NCBI RefSeq assembly: GCF_002814095.1
Contig: NZ_CP021913.1
Span: 2,638,001-2,702,000 of the forward strand
DNA length: 64,000 bases
Direction: 5' to 3'
Origin: Sagittula sp. P11
Lineage (GTDB): Bacteria > Pseudomonadota > Alphaproteobacteria > Rhodobacterales > Rhodobacteraceae
Both the position numbers and the translations under genes were made by a program. The notes under the pieces were generated by a model, which saw nothing but the letters and a program-made list of their open reading frames with translations, was not told the DNA's origin and made no database searches. This document shows, piece by piece, positions 31,014 to 40,534 of this stretch. The stretch's first letter is position 1. The number at the start of each line of letters is the position of its first letter.

Positions 31014-32231
31014 ATGCAGACCAATCGCGGAGCCCTGTGGTTCATCCTCGCGACACTCCTTCTCGATGCCATAGGCATCGGGCTGATCTTCCCGATCATG
31101 CCCGACCTGATGGAGCGCGTGGGTGCCGGGGACACGGCGACGGGGGCCTTCTGGGGCGGGGTGCTGATGGCGGCCTACGCAGGCGCACAGTTCCTCTGCG
31201 GACCGGCAATCGGCGGCATCTCCGACGCACTCGGCCGCAAGCCGGTGCTGCTGGTGACGCTGGCCGCTCTGGCGGTCGACTATCTCATCATGGCGCTGGC
31301 AACCGGGTTCTGGGTCCTGCTGGTGGGCCGGGTTCTGGCCGGTGTCGCGGGCGCCACCTACATCACGGCCACCGCGTACCTCGCCGATATCTCGAAGCCC
31401 GAGGACAGGGCCGCGAACTTCGGCCTGATCGGCGCGGCCTTCGGCGTCGGTTTCGTGATCGGCCCGGCGCTTGGCGGGCTGCTGGCGGGCATCCACGTCA
31501 CAGCACCGTTCTGGGCGGCGGGCGCGCTGGCGGCGGCCAACTTCGTCTTCGGCCTGTTCGTCCTGCCCGAAAGCCTCGCCCCGGAGAAACGCCGCCGCTT
31601 CGACAGGCGTGACCTCAACCCGTTCGGCAGCATCCTCGCCGCCGCCCGCCTGCCGGGGCTGGGTCTGCCGCTGGCCGGGCTCTTCGTGTTCGAGTTCTCC
31701 AACATGGTCTACCCGGTGCTATGGGCCTTCTGGCTGCGCGAAGCCTTTGGCTGGTCGTCCGTGCTGATCGGAGCCTCGCTGGCCTGCTATGGCATCGGCG
31801 TGGCGCTGACGCAGGGGGCCCTGATGCGGCTGCTGATCCCGCGCATCGGGACGTGGCACACACTGATGCTGGCCGTGGTGGCCGGCATCGTCGCCTCGCT
31901 GGCCTATGGCGTGGCGTCCGCCGCATGGGTGGTCTGGGTCTTCCTGCCCTTCGCCTGCCTGTCGGACATGGCCCCGCCCAACGCGACCGGGATCGCCACG
32001 AACCTTGTGGGCGATGACCGGCTGGGCCTGTTGCAGGGGGTCATCGGATCGCTCGGCGCTGTCGCCGCGATCACCGCGCCGCTGATCGTGACGCCACTGT
32101 TCCGGATCTTCGCCGCGCCCGACGCGCCACTGTACCTGCCCGGGGCGCCCTTCCTCATGACCGCTGCCCTTCTGGTCATCAGCGGCGCCATATTCTGGCC
32201 GATGCGCAGGCAAGCCACCGCCACAGCGTGA
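31014..32231 (+). CDS. MFS transporter, TetA-like (TCR/Tet family)
   Basis: The 405-residue protein has about 12 membrane helices. The N-terminus WFILATLLLDAIGIGLIFPIMP and motif A GGISDALGRKP match the Tet(A)/Tet(B) drug:proton antiporter group. It is probably a cytoplasmic-membrane efflux pump; a chromosomal member without a TetR neighbour is usually a general drug or metabolite exporter, and tetracycline resistance should not be assumed. Stands alone after the atp terminator. Confidence 0.88.
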   Translation: MQTNRGALWFILATLLLDAIGIGLIFPIMPDLMERVGAGDTATGAFWGGVLMAAYAGAQFLCGPAIGGISDALGRKPVLLVTLAALAVDYLIMALATGFWVLLVGRVLAGVAGATYITATAYLADISKPEDRAANFGLIGAAFGVGFVIGPALGGLLAGIHVTAPFWAAGALAAANFVFGLFVLPESLAPEKRRRFDRRDLNPFGSILAAARLPGLGLPLAGLFVFEFSNMVYPVLWAFWLREAFGWSSVLIGASLACYGIGVALTQGALMRLLIPRIGTWHTLMLAVVAGIVASLAYGVASAAWVVWVFLPFACLSDMAPPNATGIATNLVGDDRLGLLQGVIGSLGAVAAITAPLIVTPLFRIFAAPDAPLYLPGAPFLMTAALLVISGAIFWPMRRQATATA

Positions 32232-32306
32232 TCGCACGCTTGCCCTTGGCCCGGCTCTGAGACAAAAGCGGCGCATACCCTCACCTTCTGCCGAAAGCCT
32301 GTCGCC

Positions 32307-32969
32307 ATGATCTTCGACTGGAGCTCCATTCTGCGCGAGTTCATCACTCTCTTCGTCGTCGTCGATCCGATCGGGACGTTGCCGGTGTTCTACTTCGCCA
32401 CCGCCCGCGTGCCGCATGCCCTGCACTGGAAATTCGCCCTGCGCGCCGTGCTGGTGGCATGGGTGGTGTTGATGGCGTTCCTTGTCGCCGGACAATGGCT
32501 ACTTGAAGGGCTGGGTCTGCGGTTCGGGTCGTTCCAGATCGCAGGCGGGATCATCCTCTTCCTGTTCGCCCTCACGATGATCTTCGGCGAATCGAAACCG
32601 GAGCACGAGATCGAGGAGGCGACGCGTGAGCACCTCTCCGGCGCCGTCTTCCCGCTGGCGATGCCCTCCATCGCCTCGCCGGGCGCGATGCTGGCCATCG
32701 TTGTGCTGACAGACAACCACGCGCATTCAGTGCCGGATCAGTTGATGACGGCAGGTCTGCTGACAATCGTCCTGATCCTGACACTGCTGCTGTTGCTCCT
32801 CGGGTCGCAGCTCAAGCGGATACTCGGCTCGACCGGGGCCAGCGTCGTCAGCCGGGTCATGGGGATCATCCTCGCCACTGTGGCGGTCGATGCCGTGCTG
32901 GGCGGCCTGGATGCGGTCGGCGTGATGCAGGTGGAAAGCGCGCCCGGCGGTTTGTCGATTTCCGAGTGA
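32307..32969 (+). CDS. MarC family integral membrane protein
   Basis: The 220-residue, six-helix protein has LFVVVDPIGTLPVF and the second-repeat SPGAMLAIVVLT typical of MarC/YchE/YhgN proteins. The family sits in the inner membrane; its transport substrate is unsettled and the old link to multiple antibiotic resistance has been withdrawn. Follows the MFS gene after 75 bp on the same strand. Confidence 0.9.
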   Translation: MIFDWSSILREFITLFVVVDPIGTLPVFYFATARVPHALHWKFALRAVLVAWVVLMAFLVAGQWLLEGLGLRFGSFQIAGGIILFLFALTMIFGESKPEHEIEEATREHLSGAVFPLAMPSIASPGAMLAIVVLTDNHAHSVPDQLMTAGLLTIVLILTLLLLLLGSQLKRILGSTGASVVSRVMGIILATVAVDAVLGGLDAVGVMQVESAPGGLSISE

Positions 32970-33041
32970 CACCGCGCGCCGATTGCCTGTAAGACCTGCC
33001 CGAAAGCAGACAACCTGCGGTAATAAAAGACGAGGCGGGAC

Positions 33042-33392
33042 ATGCGCAAGTTTCCCGGCGCCGCCCTTGGCGTCGATCAGGGCACCGAAGAGGTCTTTAC
33101 CGACTTCGAGGACGGTGGCGAGATGTGGACGGGGCATGGCACGCGCGAACGGCGCAAGGCCGTGACCTTCTCGGAACCCTTCCGCTCGCCTCCGGTGGTG
33201 CAGGTCGCGCTGACGCTGTGGGACATGGATTCCCAGTCCAACGTCCGCGCCGACATCAGCGCGGAGAAAGTGACACCCGCGGGGTTCGAGATGGTCTTCC
33301 GGACATGGGCCGACACGCGTGTCGCGCGGGTACGGATGAGCTGGATCGCCTTCGGCGAAGCGTCGAGCCCCGACGACTGGGATCTTTACTGA
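33042..33392 (+). CDS. H-type lectin domain protein
   Basis: The 116-residue protein is almost entirely one H-type lectin domain: VTFSEPFRSPPVVQVALTLWD, then VTPAGFEMVFRTWADT and the C-terminal RVRMSWIAFG. This fold, first known from snail agglutinin, binds N-acetylgalactosamine-like sugars as a trimer. No signal peptide is present, so the protein is cytosolic or exported by an unknown path. The ATG follows GAGGCGGG. Confidence 0.85.
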   Translation: MRKFPGAALGVDQGTEEVFTDFEDGGEMWTGHGTRERRKAVTFSEPFRSPPVVQVALTLWDMDSQSNVRADISAEKVTPAGFEMVFRTWADTRVARVRMSWIAFGEASSPDDWDLY

Positions 33393-33409
33393 CCCCATGG
33401 GGGAGGGAA

Positions 33410-33430
33410 GGGCGGCGTCGTGCGCCGCCC
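33410..33430 (-). terminator. Hairpin between convergent lectin and prs genes
   Basis: GGGCGGCG at 33410-33417 and CGCCGCCC at 33423-33430 form a perfect 8-bp stem, 13 bp past the prs stop. T-tracts are poor on both strands, so it may serve either gene or both. Confidence 0.5.
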
Positions 33431-33443
33431 GCTCCAATGCCGC

Positions 33444-34451
33444 TTACAGGATGCCTTCGTAGATCGGGCCGAGGGTGTCGGTCTCGAACAGCGACGAGAC
33501 GGACGTGCCGTTCCAGATGTTCAGGATGGACTGCGCGAAGAGCGGCGCGGTCGGCAGCACGCGGATGTTCGAAGCGGAACTGACCGGGCCGGTCGGCTGG
33601 ATGGTGTCGGTCAGGACAAGCGTCTTCAGGACCGATTTCGACACGCGCTCCACCGCGGGGCCGGACATGACGCCGTGGCTGATGTAGGCATGCACCTCGG
33701 TCGCGCCGTGGTCCATGATGACCTCGGCCGCCTTGCAGAGCGTCCCGGCGGTGTCGCACATGTCGTCGACGATGATGCAGCGCTTGCCGGTCACGTCACC
33801 GATGACCGTCATCTCGGCGATCTCGCCCGGCTTCTCCCGGCGCTTGTCGACGATGGAGAGCGGCGCGTTGATCCGCTTCGCCAGCTCACGCGCGCGCGCA
33901 ACGCCGCCCACGTCCGGCGAGATCACCATCACGTCGGACAGGTCGGCGAACTGGTTCTTGATGTCGATGGCGAAGATCGGCGAGGCATAGAGGTTGTCCA
34001 CCGGGATGTCGAAGAACCCCTGGATCTGCGCCGCGTGCAGGTCCATCGTCAGGATGCGCTCGATCCCGGACTCGACCATCATGTTGGCCACCAGCTTGGC
34101 GGTGATCGGCGTGCGCGCCTTGGTGCGGCGGTCCTGCCGGGCGTAGCCGAAGTAGGGGATCACCGCGGTGATGCGCGATGCCGAGGACCGGCGCAGCGCA
34201 TCCGCCATGATGAGCAGTTCCATCAGGTTGTCGTTGGCCGGGTTGGAGGTCGGCTGGATGATGAACATGTCCTCGCCGCGCACGTTCTCGTAGACCTCGA
34301 CAAAGATCTCCTGGTCGTTGAACCGTTCCACCCGGGCCTGCACCAGCCCCACGGACATGCCGCGGTACAGCGACATGCGGCGGGCGATGGCCTCGGCGAG
34401 GGGACGGTTAGCGTTGCCTGCGATAAGCTTGGGTTCAACGACGGTGGGCAT
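33444..34451 (-). CDS. prs: Ribose-phosphate pyrophosphokinase
   Basis: The 335-residue enzyme makes PRPP from ribose 5-phosphate and ATP for purine, pyrimidine, histidine and NAD synthesis. It shows [18 protein letters not shown] (pyrophosphate/ribose site) and the PRPP loop [13 protein letters not shown]. The N-terminus is slightly longer than E. coli Prs. Cytosolic hexamer in homologues. Single gene. Confidence 0.97.
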   Translation of the reverse strand: MPTVVEPKLIAGNANRPLAEAIARRMSLYRGMSVGLVQARVERFNDQEIFVEVYENVRGEDMFIIQPTSNPANDNLMELLIMADALRRSSASRITAVIPYFGYARQDRRTKARTPITAKLVANMMVESGIERILTMDLHAAQIQGFFDIPVDNLYASPIFAIDIKNQFADLSDVMVISPDVGGVARARELAKRINAPLSIVDKRREKPGEIAEMTVIGDVTGKRCIIVDDMCDTAGTLCKAAEVIMDHGATEVHAYISHGVMSGPAVERVSKSVLKTLVLTDTIQPTGPVSSASNIRVLPTAPLFAQSILNIWNGTSVSSLFETDTLGPIYEGIL

Positions 34452-34561
34452 GGGCAGCTCCGGGGTAGGTCCGTGCAGGGAGAATGACGGATTCGTGACG
34501 TTGCGGTCCCGTTAACACGGCCCTAGGGTCGGTTCCAGCACGGGAAAGGGAGACGCGGCAT

Positions 34562-35161
34562 ATGGCCCGGATCGACTACTATCTGTCCATGATTTCACCG
34601 TTCACGTATTTCTGCGGCACCCGCCCGGCAGAGATCGCGGCCAGGCACGGGGCGGAGCTGGTCTACAAGCCGCTCGACATCATGCAGCTTTTCGCGCGAA
34701 CGGGCGGGACGCCCCTGCCGCAGCGCCACCCTTCGCGTCAGGCCTACCGCCTGCAGGAGCTTGCCCGCAGCTCGCAGAAATCCGGTCTGCCCTACCACGA
34801 GAAGCCGATGTTCTTTCCGGCCAACGCGGCGCCTGCCTCTTACGCCGTGATCGCGGCGCAGAAGGCGGGCGGTGGCGATCTGGCCGGGCTGGTGCACGGC
34901 CTGCTGGCCGACTGCTGGGCGGAACAGAAGGACATCGCTGACGACGCAGTGATCGGCGACCGGCTGGAGGCGGCAGGTTTCGACCGGGGGCTGACGTTCA
35001 CCGGGATGCTCGCTGGTGCCGAGACCTACTCTGCCAACCTCGAAGAAGCGGTGGAACGCGGTGTATTCGGGTCTCCCTTCTGGGTGGTCGACGACGGCGC
35101 ACTGTTCTGGGGCCGCGACCGGCTGGACGACCTCGACGCGCACCTCGGAGGCGCGGGGTGA
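34562..35161 (+). CDS. 2-hydroxychromene-2-carboxylate isomerase-like DsbA-family protein
   Basis: The 199-residue protein has the thioredoxin-fold HCCA-isomerase pattern: YYLSMISPFTYF at the N-terminus with the Ser-Pro of the glutathione site, and GVFGSPFWVVDDGALFWGRDRLDDL near the end. Classical members isomerise an intermediate of naphthalene catabolism with glutathione; many genomic members have other roles. Its stop overlaps the GTG of the next gene (GTGA), so they are coupled. Confidence 0.88.
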   Translation: MARIDYYLSMISPFTYFCGTRPAEIAARHGAELVYKPLDIMQLFARTGGTPLPQRHPSRQAYRLQELARSSQKSGLPYHEKPMFFPANAAPASYAVIAAQKAGGGDLAGLVHGLLADCWAEQKDIADDAVIGDRLEAAGFDRGLTFTGMLAGAETYSANLEEAVERGVFGSPFWVVDDGALFWGRDRLDDLDAHLGGAG

Positions 35162-35970
35162 AGGACGCGGCGGCGCTGTCCGTCCGGGAGTTCGGCGCAG
35201 GGGCGGAACCCGTCCTGGCGCTGCACTGCGGGCTGGGGACGTCGGGCATGTGGAAGGACGTCGCTGCCGGCCTCGGCGACACGACCGTCACGGCACCGGA
35301 TCTGCCGGGCCACGGGCGCAGCGGCCCGTTTCCGGATGGCGTCGACGTCCACGATGCTGCCTGCGATGCGGTGCGCCCCCTCTTGGACAGGCCGATGCAC
35401 CTCGTGGGTCACAGCTTCGGCGCCACCGTCGCCCTGCGGCTCGCACAGGACACCCCCGGGCACGTCCTGTCGCTGACGCTGATCGAGCCGGTCTTCTTCG
35501 CCGCCGCGGCTGACGGTCCGGTCAAGTCGGCGCATTACGAACGGGAGGCCGCACATTTCGCGGGGTTCGAGCGTGGCGACCTGATGGGAACGGCGCAAGG
35601 CTTCAACAGTGTCTGGGGCGGCGGTGCCCCTTGGGAGAGCTTTCCCGAAAGGGCCCGCCAGCTCATGGCGTCGCAGATGCCCTTCGTGATCGGCACCGAA
35701 CCGAGCCTCTGGCGGGACATCCACGGGATGCTCCACCCCGACAGGATGGCGCGCCTTTCGATGCCGGTGTCCCTTGTGCGTGGCGGCGATTCCGTCCCGA
35801 TCATCGCAGAAATCCATCACGGTCTTCTGAGCCGTCTGCCGCATGGCCGGGAGGCTGTCATTCCGGGCGCCGGGCACATGCTGGTCATGACCCACGCCGA
35901 CGATGTGGCGCGGCAAATCTGCGTGACCATGGTGGAGGCGAAAGCCCGCAGCGCCGTCACGCCACGCTGA
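35158..35970 (+). CDS. Alpha/beta hydrolase
   Basis: The 270-residue protein starts with GTG overlapping the previous stop. It has LHCGLGTSGMW (oxyanion region), the nucleophile elbow GHSFGAT and catalytic His in GAGHML. It belongs to the MhpC/BioH-like esterase group. Coupling to the isomerase-like gene suggests a small detoxification or aromatic-degradation unit, but no other pathway gene is near. Confidence 0.88.
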   Translation: MKDAAALSVREFGAGAEPVLALHCGLGTSGMWKDVAAGLGDTTVTAPDLPGHGRSGPFPDGVDVHDAACDAVRPLLDRPMHLVGHSFGATVALRLAQDTPGHVLSLTLIEPVFFAAAADGPVKSAHYEREAAHFAGFERGDLMGTAQGFNSVWGGGAPWESFPERARQLMASQMPFVIGTEPSLWRDIHGMLHPDRMARLSMPVSLVRGGDSVPIIAEIHHGLLSRLPHGREAVIPGAGHMLVMTHADDVARQICVTMVEAKARSAVTPR

Positions 35971-35993
35971 ACCCGCGCGGCGCCAGGCGGGCT

Positions 35994-36581
35994 TCAGGAC
36001 TTCTTGCCGACCTTCGGTTCGGTCCCTGCGCGCAGACGGGTAATGTTGTCCTTGTGGCGATACAGCACGACAAAGGTCAGGATCAGGCTGGTGATCGTCA
36101 GGTCGGTTCGCCCCATGACAAGCGTCCACGGCGCGACGGAGGCCACCGACGCCAGTGCCCCGACCGAGGAGATGCGGCTGATCGCGAAGGCCGCGGCCCA
36201 GGTTGCACAGCAGAGGAGGCCCACGGGCCAGGCCAGTGCCAGCATCGTGCCCAGAAAGGTCGCCATGCCCTTGCCGCCCCGGAAGCCCAGCCAGACCGGA
36301 AAGCAGTGCCCCAGCATGGCCGCAAGGCCTGCGAGCTGGGCCGCGCTGTCGTCGCCGGACAGCCAGCGCGCCAGCAGAACGGCGATGGCGCCCTTGCCGC
36401 TGTCGAGGATCAGTGTCGCCAGCGCGGCGGGCTTGCTGCCGGTGCGCAGCACGTTGGTCGCGCCGATGTTGCCGGACCCGATCTGGCGGAGGTCGCCCAG
36501 ACCCATTGCACGGGTGATGACGATGCCGAAGGGGACGGAGCCCAGCAGATAGCCAAGGACGGTCCAGATCAGGAGGGTCAT
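35994..36581 (-). CDS. plsY: Glycerol-3-phosphate acyltransferase PlsY
   Basis: The 195-residue membrane protein has about five helices and the motifs GYLLGSVPFG, GSGNIGATNVLR and GFRGGKG. It transfers the acyl group of acyl-phosphate to glycerol 3-phosphate in the first step of phospholipid synthesis. ATG at 36581 matches family N-termini; it lies 22 bp after the pyrC-like stop. Usual partner plsX is not here. Confidence 0.95.
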   Translation of the reverse strand: MTLLIWTVLGYLLGSVPFGIVITRAMGLGDLRQIGSGNIGATNVLRTGSKPAALATLILDSGKGAIAVLLARWLSGDDSAAQLAGLAAMLGHCFPVWLGFRGGKGMATFLGTMLALAWPVGLLCCATWAAAFAISRISSVGALASVASVAPWTLVMGRTDLTITSLILTFVVLYRHKDNITRLRAGTEPKVGKKS

Positions 36582-36603
36582 GCGCGGGTCCTTTTCAGGC
36601 TTC

Positions 36604-37911
36604 TCAGGCTTCGTAGACGCGGTCGCCCGCAACCCATGTGCCCAGCACCTTGCCTTGCAGGCGGGCGCCGTCGAAGGGCGTGTTCTTGGACTTCGAGCGC
36701 AGCTTGAAGCGGTCGAGGATCACGGGCTTGTCCGGATCGAACAGCACGAGGTCGGCAGGTGCCCCGGCGGTCAGCCGTCCGCAGTCCAGACCCAGCCGCT
36801 TTGCCGGGTTCAGCGCCAGCGCGCGGAAAAGCGTCGGCAGGGTCATTTCCTCGGCGTGGTAGAGGCGGAGGAGCACGGTCAGCATCGTCTCGAGCCCCAC
36901 GGCGCCCGAGGCCGCCTCCTCGAAGGGCAGGCGCTTCGATTCCTCGTCCTGCGGGGTGTGGAAGGACCCGATGATGTCGATCAGGCCGGAGCGCACCGCT
37001 TCGACGATGGCCTTGCGGTCGTCCTCGGCCCGGAGCGGCGGCTTGACCTTGAAGAAGGTGCGATAGTCGGCCACGTCCATCTCGTTCAGCGTGAGATGGT
37101 GCATGGAGGTGCCCGCCGTGACGTCGAAGCCGTTGGCCTTCGCGCGTTCCAGCGTCGGCAGTGCGCGGGCGGCGGTGATCTGGTCGGCGTGGTAGCGCGC
37201 GCCCGTCATCTCGACCATGCCGATGTCGCGGTCGAGGCCCATGCGCTCGGCCATCGGGCTGACGGAGGGCAGGCCGCGCAGGGAGGCGAACTTGCCCGAG
37301 GTGGCAGAGGCGCCCTTCGACAGGCCGGGGTCCTGCGGATGGCCGATGATGAGCGCGCCCAGAGACCGGGCATAGGTCATGGCCCGCGACAAAACCTTGG
37401 TGTCCGTCACGACGTGGTCGCAGTCGGTGAAGGCCACGGCGCCCGCGTCCATGAGAAAGCCGATCTCGGTCATTTCCCGACCTGCGCGGCCCTTGGTCAG
37501 GGCGGCCATGGGCAGGACGTTCACCCGGCATTCCTCGGCCGCGCGGCGGCGGATGAAGTCGAGCTGTTCCGGCGTGTCGATCGGCGGATGCGTGTCGGGC
37601 CGGGTGACGATGGTCGTCACGCCGCCCGCCGCTGCCGCCTGACCGGCAGTGCCGTAGGATTCCTTGTGCCGTTCGCCCGGCTCGCCGACCTTCACGCCGA
37701 TGTCCACGATCCCCGGCGCAAGGCAGTTGCCCTTGCAGTCCACCCGGACCACCGAGTCAGGGATCACAGATGTGAACGAAAACCCTGCATTTTCAGCAGC
37801 CTGGGTCGAAATTTCCTTGATGCGCCCATCTTCGACGAGCAAGGCGCCCATGGTGTCGGTGCCTGCGTCTGGGTCGATCAGGCGGGCGTTGGTGAAGAGG
37901 GTCTGGGACAT
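36604..37911 (-). CDS. pyrC: Dihydroorotase homologue lacking catalytic residues (PyrC'-like)
   Basis: The 435-residue protein has the class I dihydroorotase layout (GNCLAPGIVD, KVKPPLR, GAVGLETML). However, the zinc-binding HxH after the first beta strand (normally DxHxHxRxPG) reads D70-IGVKVGEPG, so both His are lost. The catalytic DHAPH reads SFHTP at 316-320, with Phe in place of Asp. His191, His271 and His318 remain. This matches the inactive PyrC' proteins that assemble with PyrB into aspartate transcarbamoylase complexes in Pseudomonas. An active dihydroorotase should be encoded elsewhere. It lies in a pyrB - tail-anchored - pyrC' - plsY series on the minus strand. Confidence 0.9.
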   Translation of the reverse strand: MSQTLFTNARLIDPDAGTDTMGALLVEDGRIKEISTQAAENAGFSFTSVIPDSVVRVDCKGNCLAPGIVDIGVKVGEPGERHKESYGTAGQAAAAGGVTTIVTRPDTHPPIDTPEQLDFIRRRAAEECRVNVLPMAALTKGRAGREMTEIGFLMDAGAVAFTDCDHVVTDTKVLSRAMTYARSLGALIIGHPQDPGLSKGASATSGKFASLRGLPSVSPMAERMGLDRDIGMVEMTGARYHADQITAARALPTLERAKANGFDVTAGTSMHHLTLNEMDVADYRTFFKVKPPLRAEDDRKAIVEAVRSGLIDIIGSFHTPQDEESKRLPFEEAASGAVGLETMLTVLLRLYHAEEMTLPTLFRALALNPAKRLGLDCGRLTAGAPADLVLFDPDKPVILDRFKLRSKSKNTPFDGARLQGKVLGTWVAGDRVYEA

Positions 37912-38051
37912 GCGGGCATCACTTGGTCGGTTTCCTTCCCTCTACGGCAAATCCCGGGGCGGGGGAACCCGCCTGTGACGGCCCTGCGGAACCCGCATGT
38001 CGCGGGGCTGCGACCGGCGCAAAAGCCTGTACGGACAACAGGCGCCGCGCC

Positions 38052-38600
38052 TTACAGAACGAGGACGAGCACCAAGACCACGAGCGCGGCGAGGGCCAAA
38101 GCGGTGATCAGGATGGCGCGGGACAGCCCGGTCATCGAAGACTCCCCGCCGCCGGACAGGCTGCCCTCGGCAGAGGTGCTGCGCAGGCTGGCCGAACGCG
38201 CCTTAGCCGGGGCTGCCGACCAGCTTCCGACGTGGCTGAGCGGAGTGTTGACGTTCAGCGTCTGGGAGGTCGAATCGAAGGCCTGTGGCGGCAGGATCAC
38301 CACGTGCCCCGTCAGCGCGTCGATGCGCGCCCTGTCCGCCCCCAGCGCCTTTGTGGGCAGGTCGTAGGCCTCCGACAGGTATTGCGACAGCGGCATGGGA
38401 CCCAGATCGCGCAGGTCGACCGTCTCGACGAAGCCGGGGCGCAGCTTGGTTGCGCCAAGCCCGTATTTCAGGGGCCATTCCCCCGTGCCGGCCATGGCCG
38501 TGAAGCGTTCGACGGCCTCCGGCGGCAGATCGAGCCGGAACAGGTGGACGGTCGAAGCGTCGGAGCCGTTGATGTCGATCTGTGTCACATTGGGCCTCAT
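38052..38600 (-). CDS. Tail-anchored protein of unknown function between pyrB and pyrC'
   Basis: I do not recognise a family. The 182-residue protein has a folded N-terminal domain of about 120 residues (TVHLFRLDLPPEAVERFTAM; ETVDLRDLGPMPLSQYLSEAYD; HVVILPP), a Ser/Ala-rich linker (about 125-155), and a single C-terminal helix of about 20 residues ending at the last residue (ALAALVVLVLVLVL). This is the layout of a tail-anchored membrane protein facing the cytosol. It lies 60 bp after pyrB and 140 bp before pyrC', same strand. Confidence 0.85.
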   Translation of the reverse strand: MRPNVTQIDINGSDASTVHLFRLDLPPEAVERFTAMAGTGEWPLKYGLGATKLRPGFVETVDLRDLGPMPLSQYLSEAYDLPTKALGADRARIDALTGHVVILPPQAFDSTSQTLNVNTPLSHVGSWSAAPAKARSASLRSTSAEGSLSGGGESSMTGLSRAILITALALAALVVLVLVLVL

Positions 38601-38660
38601 GGAAGCGCGGAGGGGATACTTATCAACGCAGCAGGGATGGTGTTTCGTTGCCGAAATAAT

Positions 38661-39611
38661 TTATACCATGACTTCGGTCGGACGGGCGCGGAGATTGCGC
38701 GCCAAGAGGTCCATCGCCGCCATGCGCACGGCGACACCCATCTCCACCTGATCCTGAATGACCGAACGGTTGATGTCGTCGGCGATGGTGCCGTCGATCT
38801 CCACCCCGCGGTTCATCGGGCCGGGGTGCATCACGATGGCGTCGTCCTTGGCGTGCGACAGCTTCTCGGCGTCGAGGCCGTAGCGGTGGTAATACTCGCG
38901 CTCGGACGGGATGAAGCCGCCGTCCATGCGTTCCTTCTGCAGGCGGAGCATCATAACAACGTCGGCGTCCTTCAGCCCTTCGCGCATGTCCTGGTAGACC
39001 TCTGCTCCGAAGTCTTCGATCCCGGCGGGCATCAGCGTGGCGGGGCCGACGAGGCGGATGCGGTTCTCCATCTTGTGCAGCAGCAGCAGGTTGGACCGCG
39101 CGACGCGGCTGTGGGCGACGTCGCCGCAGATCGCGATGGTCAGGCGGTGCAGGCGGCCCTTGGCCCGGCGGATCGTCAGCGCGTCGAGCAGCGCCTGCGT
39201 GGGATGTTCGTGCCGACCGTCGCCGGCGTTCAGCACGGCGCAGTTCACCTTCTGCGCCAGAAGGTCGACCGCGCCGGAATGCGGGTGGCGGACCACCAGC
39301 AGGTCCGGATGCATCGCATTCAGCGTCAGGGCCGTGTCGATCAGCGTCTCGCCCTTCTTGATGGACGACGCCTGCATCGACATGTTCATCACGTCCGCGC
39401 CCAGACGCTTGCCCGCCAGTTCGAAACTGGCCTGCGTGCGGGTCGAATTCTCGAAGAACATGTTGATCTGGGTGAGACCCGCCAGCGCCTGCGCGTGCTT
39501 GTCGCGGCGGCGGTTGAGCGCGGCGTACTGGTCGGCGAGGTCGAGCAGGGTCGTGATCTCGTCCGGACGCAGGGGTTCGATCCCCAGAAGATGGCGGTGG
39601 TCGAAGCGCAT
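38661..39611 (-). CDS. pyrB: Aspartate carbamoyltransferase catalytic subunit
   Basis: The 316-residue enzyme condenses carbamoyl phosphate and aspartate in pyrimidine synthesis. It has [13 protein letters not shown] (carbamoyl-phosphate site), HPTQALLD, and [14 protein letters not shown] at 39611 ([14 protein letters not shown]) is chosen because the longer frame runs into the divergent UDG promoter. The partner is likely the PyrC'-like protein downstream; no pyrI is seen. Confidence 0.97.
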   Translation of the reverse strand: MRFDHRHLLGIEPLRPDEITTLLDLADQYAALNRRRDKHAQALAGLTQINMFFENSTRTQASFELAGKRLGADVMNMSMQASSIKKGETLIDTALTLNAMHPDLLVVRHPHSGAVDLLAQKVNCAVLNAGDGRHEHPTQALLDALTIRRAKGRLHRLTIAICGDVAHSRVARSNLLLLHKMENRIRLVGPATLMPAGIEDFGAEVYQDMREGLKDADVVMMLRLQKERMDGGFIPSEREYYHRYGLDAEKLSHAKDDAIVMHPGPMNRGVEIDGTIADDINRSVIQDQVEMGVAVRMAAMDLLARNLRARPTEVMV

Positions 39612-39635
39612 GGTCACCCCTGTCGAAGTCGCACC

Positions 39636-39720
39636 TGTCTTACGAAGCGCGTCCCCCGGGGGCAAGGGGCAGGTGGCGGGCGGCGGATTCGAGTATTTGT
39701 GAAGCAGAGAAGCCGGGCGG
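39636..39720 (+). repeat. REP-like GC element, partial, between pyrB and udg
   Basis: A CCCCCGGGGG palindrome and G-rich stretch is followed by GGATTCGAGTATTTGTGAAG. Its tail resembles the end of the hairpin repeats at 3710 and 53629. It occupies most of the 146-bp divergent region. Confidence 0.35.
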
Positions 39721-39757
39721 ATTTTCCTTTGCCCGGCTTGGGCGTAATGTGGCCTCC

Positions 39758-40534
39758 ATGGAATCGGCACTGGACTGGCACGCCGCGCGTGCCGCCCTCG
39801 ACTGGCAACTGGAGATGGGTGTCTCCGAGGCGCTTTGCGAAGCGCCCGTGGACCGTTTTGCCCTGGAGGATGTGGCGAAGGCGGAGCGTCTTGCGCCCCG
39901 CCGCGGCGGCGCCGTGGCCGCGCCGGTGGCGGAACCCGAGGCCGATCCTGTAGCCGAGGCCGAAGCGGCGGCTGCGGCGGCTGTCGACCTGCCCTCGCTG
40001 GAGGCGGCGCTGGCTGGCTACGACCACTGCGAGCTGAAGCGCGGCGCGCGGTCGCTGGTGTTCTCGGACGGGGTGGCAGCGGCGCGGGTGATGTTCGTGG
40101 GCGAGGCGCCGGGCCGGGACGAGGACCTGCAGGGCAAGCCGTTTGTCGGCCGGGCGGGGCAGTTGCTGGACCGGATGCTGGCGGCGGTGGGACTGTCGCG
40201 CGCGGAGTCGGTCTATATCACCAACGTGCTGCCCTGGCGCCCGCCGCAGAACCGCGACCCGAAGCCGGACGAGATCGCGATGATGCTGCCTTTCCTGAAA
40301 AAGCACATCGCGCTGGTAGATCCCGATTTGCTGGTGATCGTGGGCAATATTTCCGCGCAGGCGCTTCTGGGTCGGCGGGGTATCACCCGGCTGCGCGGCA
40401 CCTGGCAGGAGGCGGAGGGCCGCCCGGCGCTGCCCATGGTGCATCCCGCCTACCTGCTGCGCAATCCGGGTTTCAAACGCGAGGCGTGGAACGACATGCT
40501 GGAGTTGAAGGTCAAGTTGAGGAGCCTCGGGTGA
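39758..40534 (+). CDS. udg: Family 4-type uracil-DNA glycosylase
   Basis: The 258-residue enzyme has [27 protein letters not shown], typical of family 4/5, [14 protein letters not shown], and the HPAYLLR motif. An Ala/Glu-rich linker (about residues 45-75) separates an N-terminal helix from the catalytic domain. Of the cysteines usually binding 4Fe-4S, only one ([12 protein letters not shown]) is in the expected place; relatives in this order look the same. ATG at 39758 is preferred to GTG at 39749. First gene of a tight cluster with LysE, a secreted protein and moaB. Confidence 0.93.
   Translation: MESALDWHAARAALDWQLEMGVSEALCEAPVDRFALEDVAKAERLAPRRGGAVAAPVAEPEADPVAEAEAAAAAAVDLPSLEAALAGYDHCELKRGARSLVFSDGVAAARVMFVGEAPGRDEDLQGKPFVGRAGQLLDRMLAAVGLSRAESVYITNVLPWRPPQNRDPKPDEIAMMLPFLKKHIALVDPDLLVIVGNISAQALLGRRGITRLRGTWQEAEGRPALPMVHPAYLLRNPGFKREAWNDMLELKVKLRSLG

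Noticed and set aside
31014-32231. Tetracycline resistance gene
   Set aside because: The family is the TetA-like MFS group, but there is no TetR neighbour or mobile context; calling it a resistance determinant would overstate the evidence.
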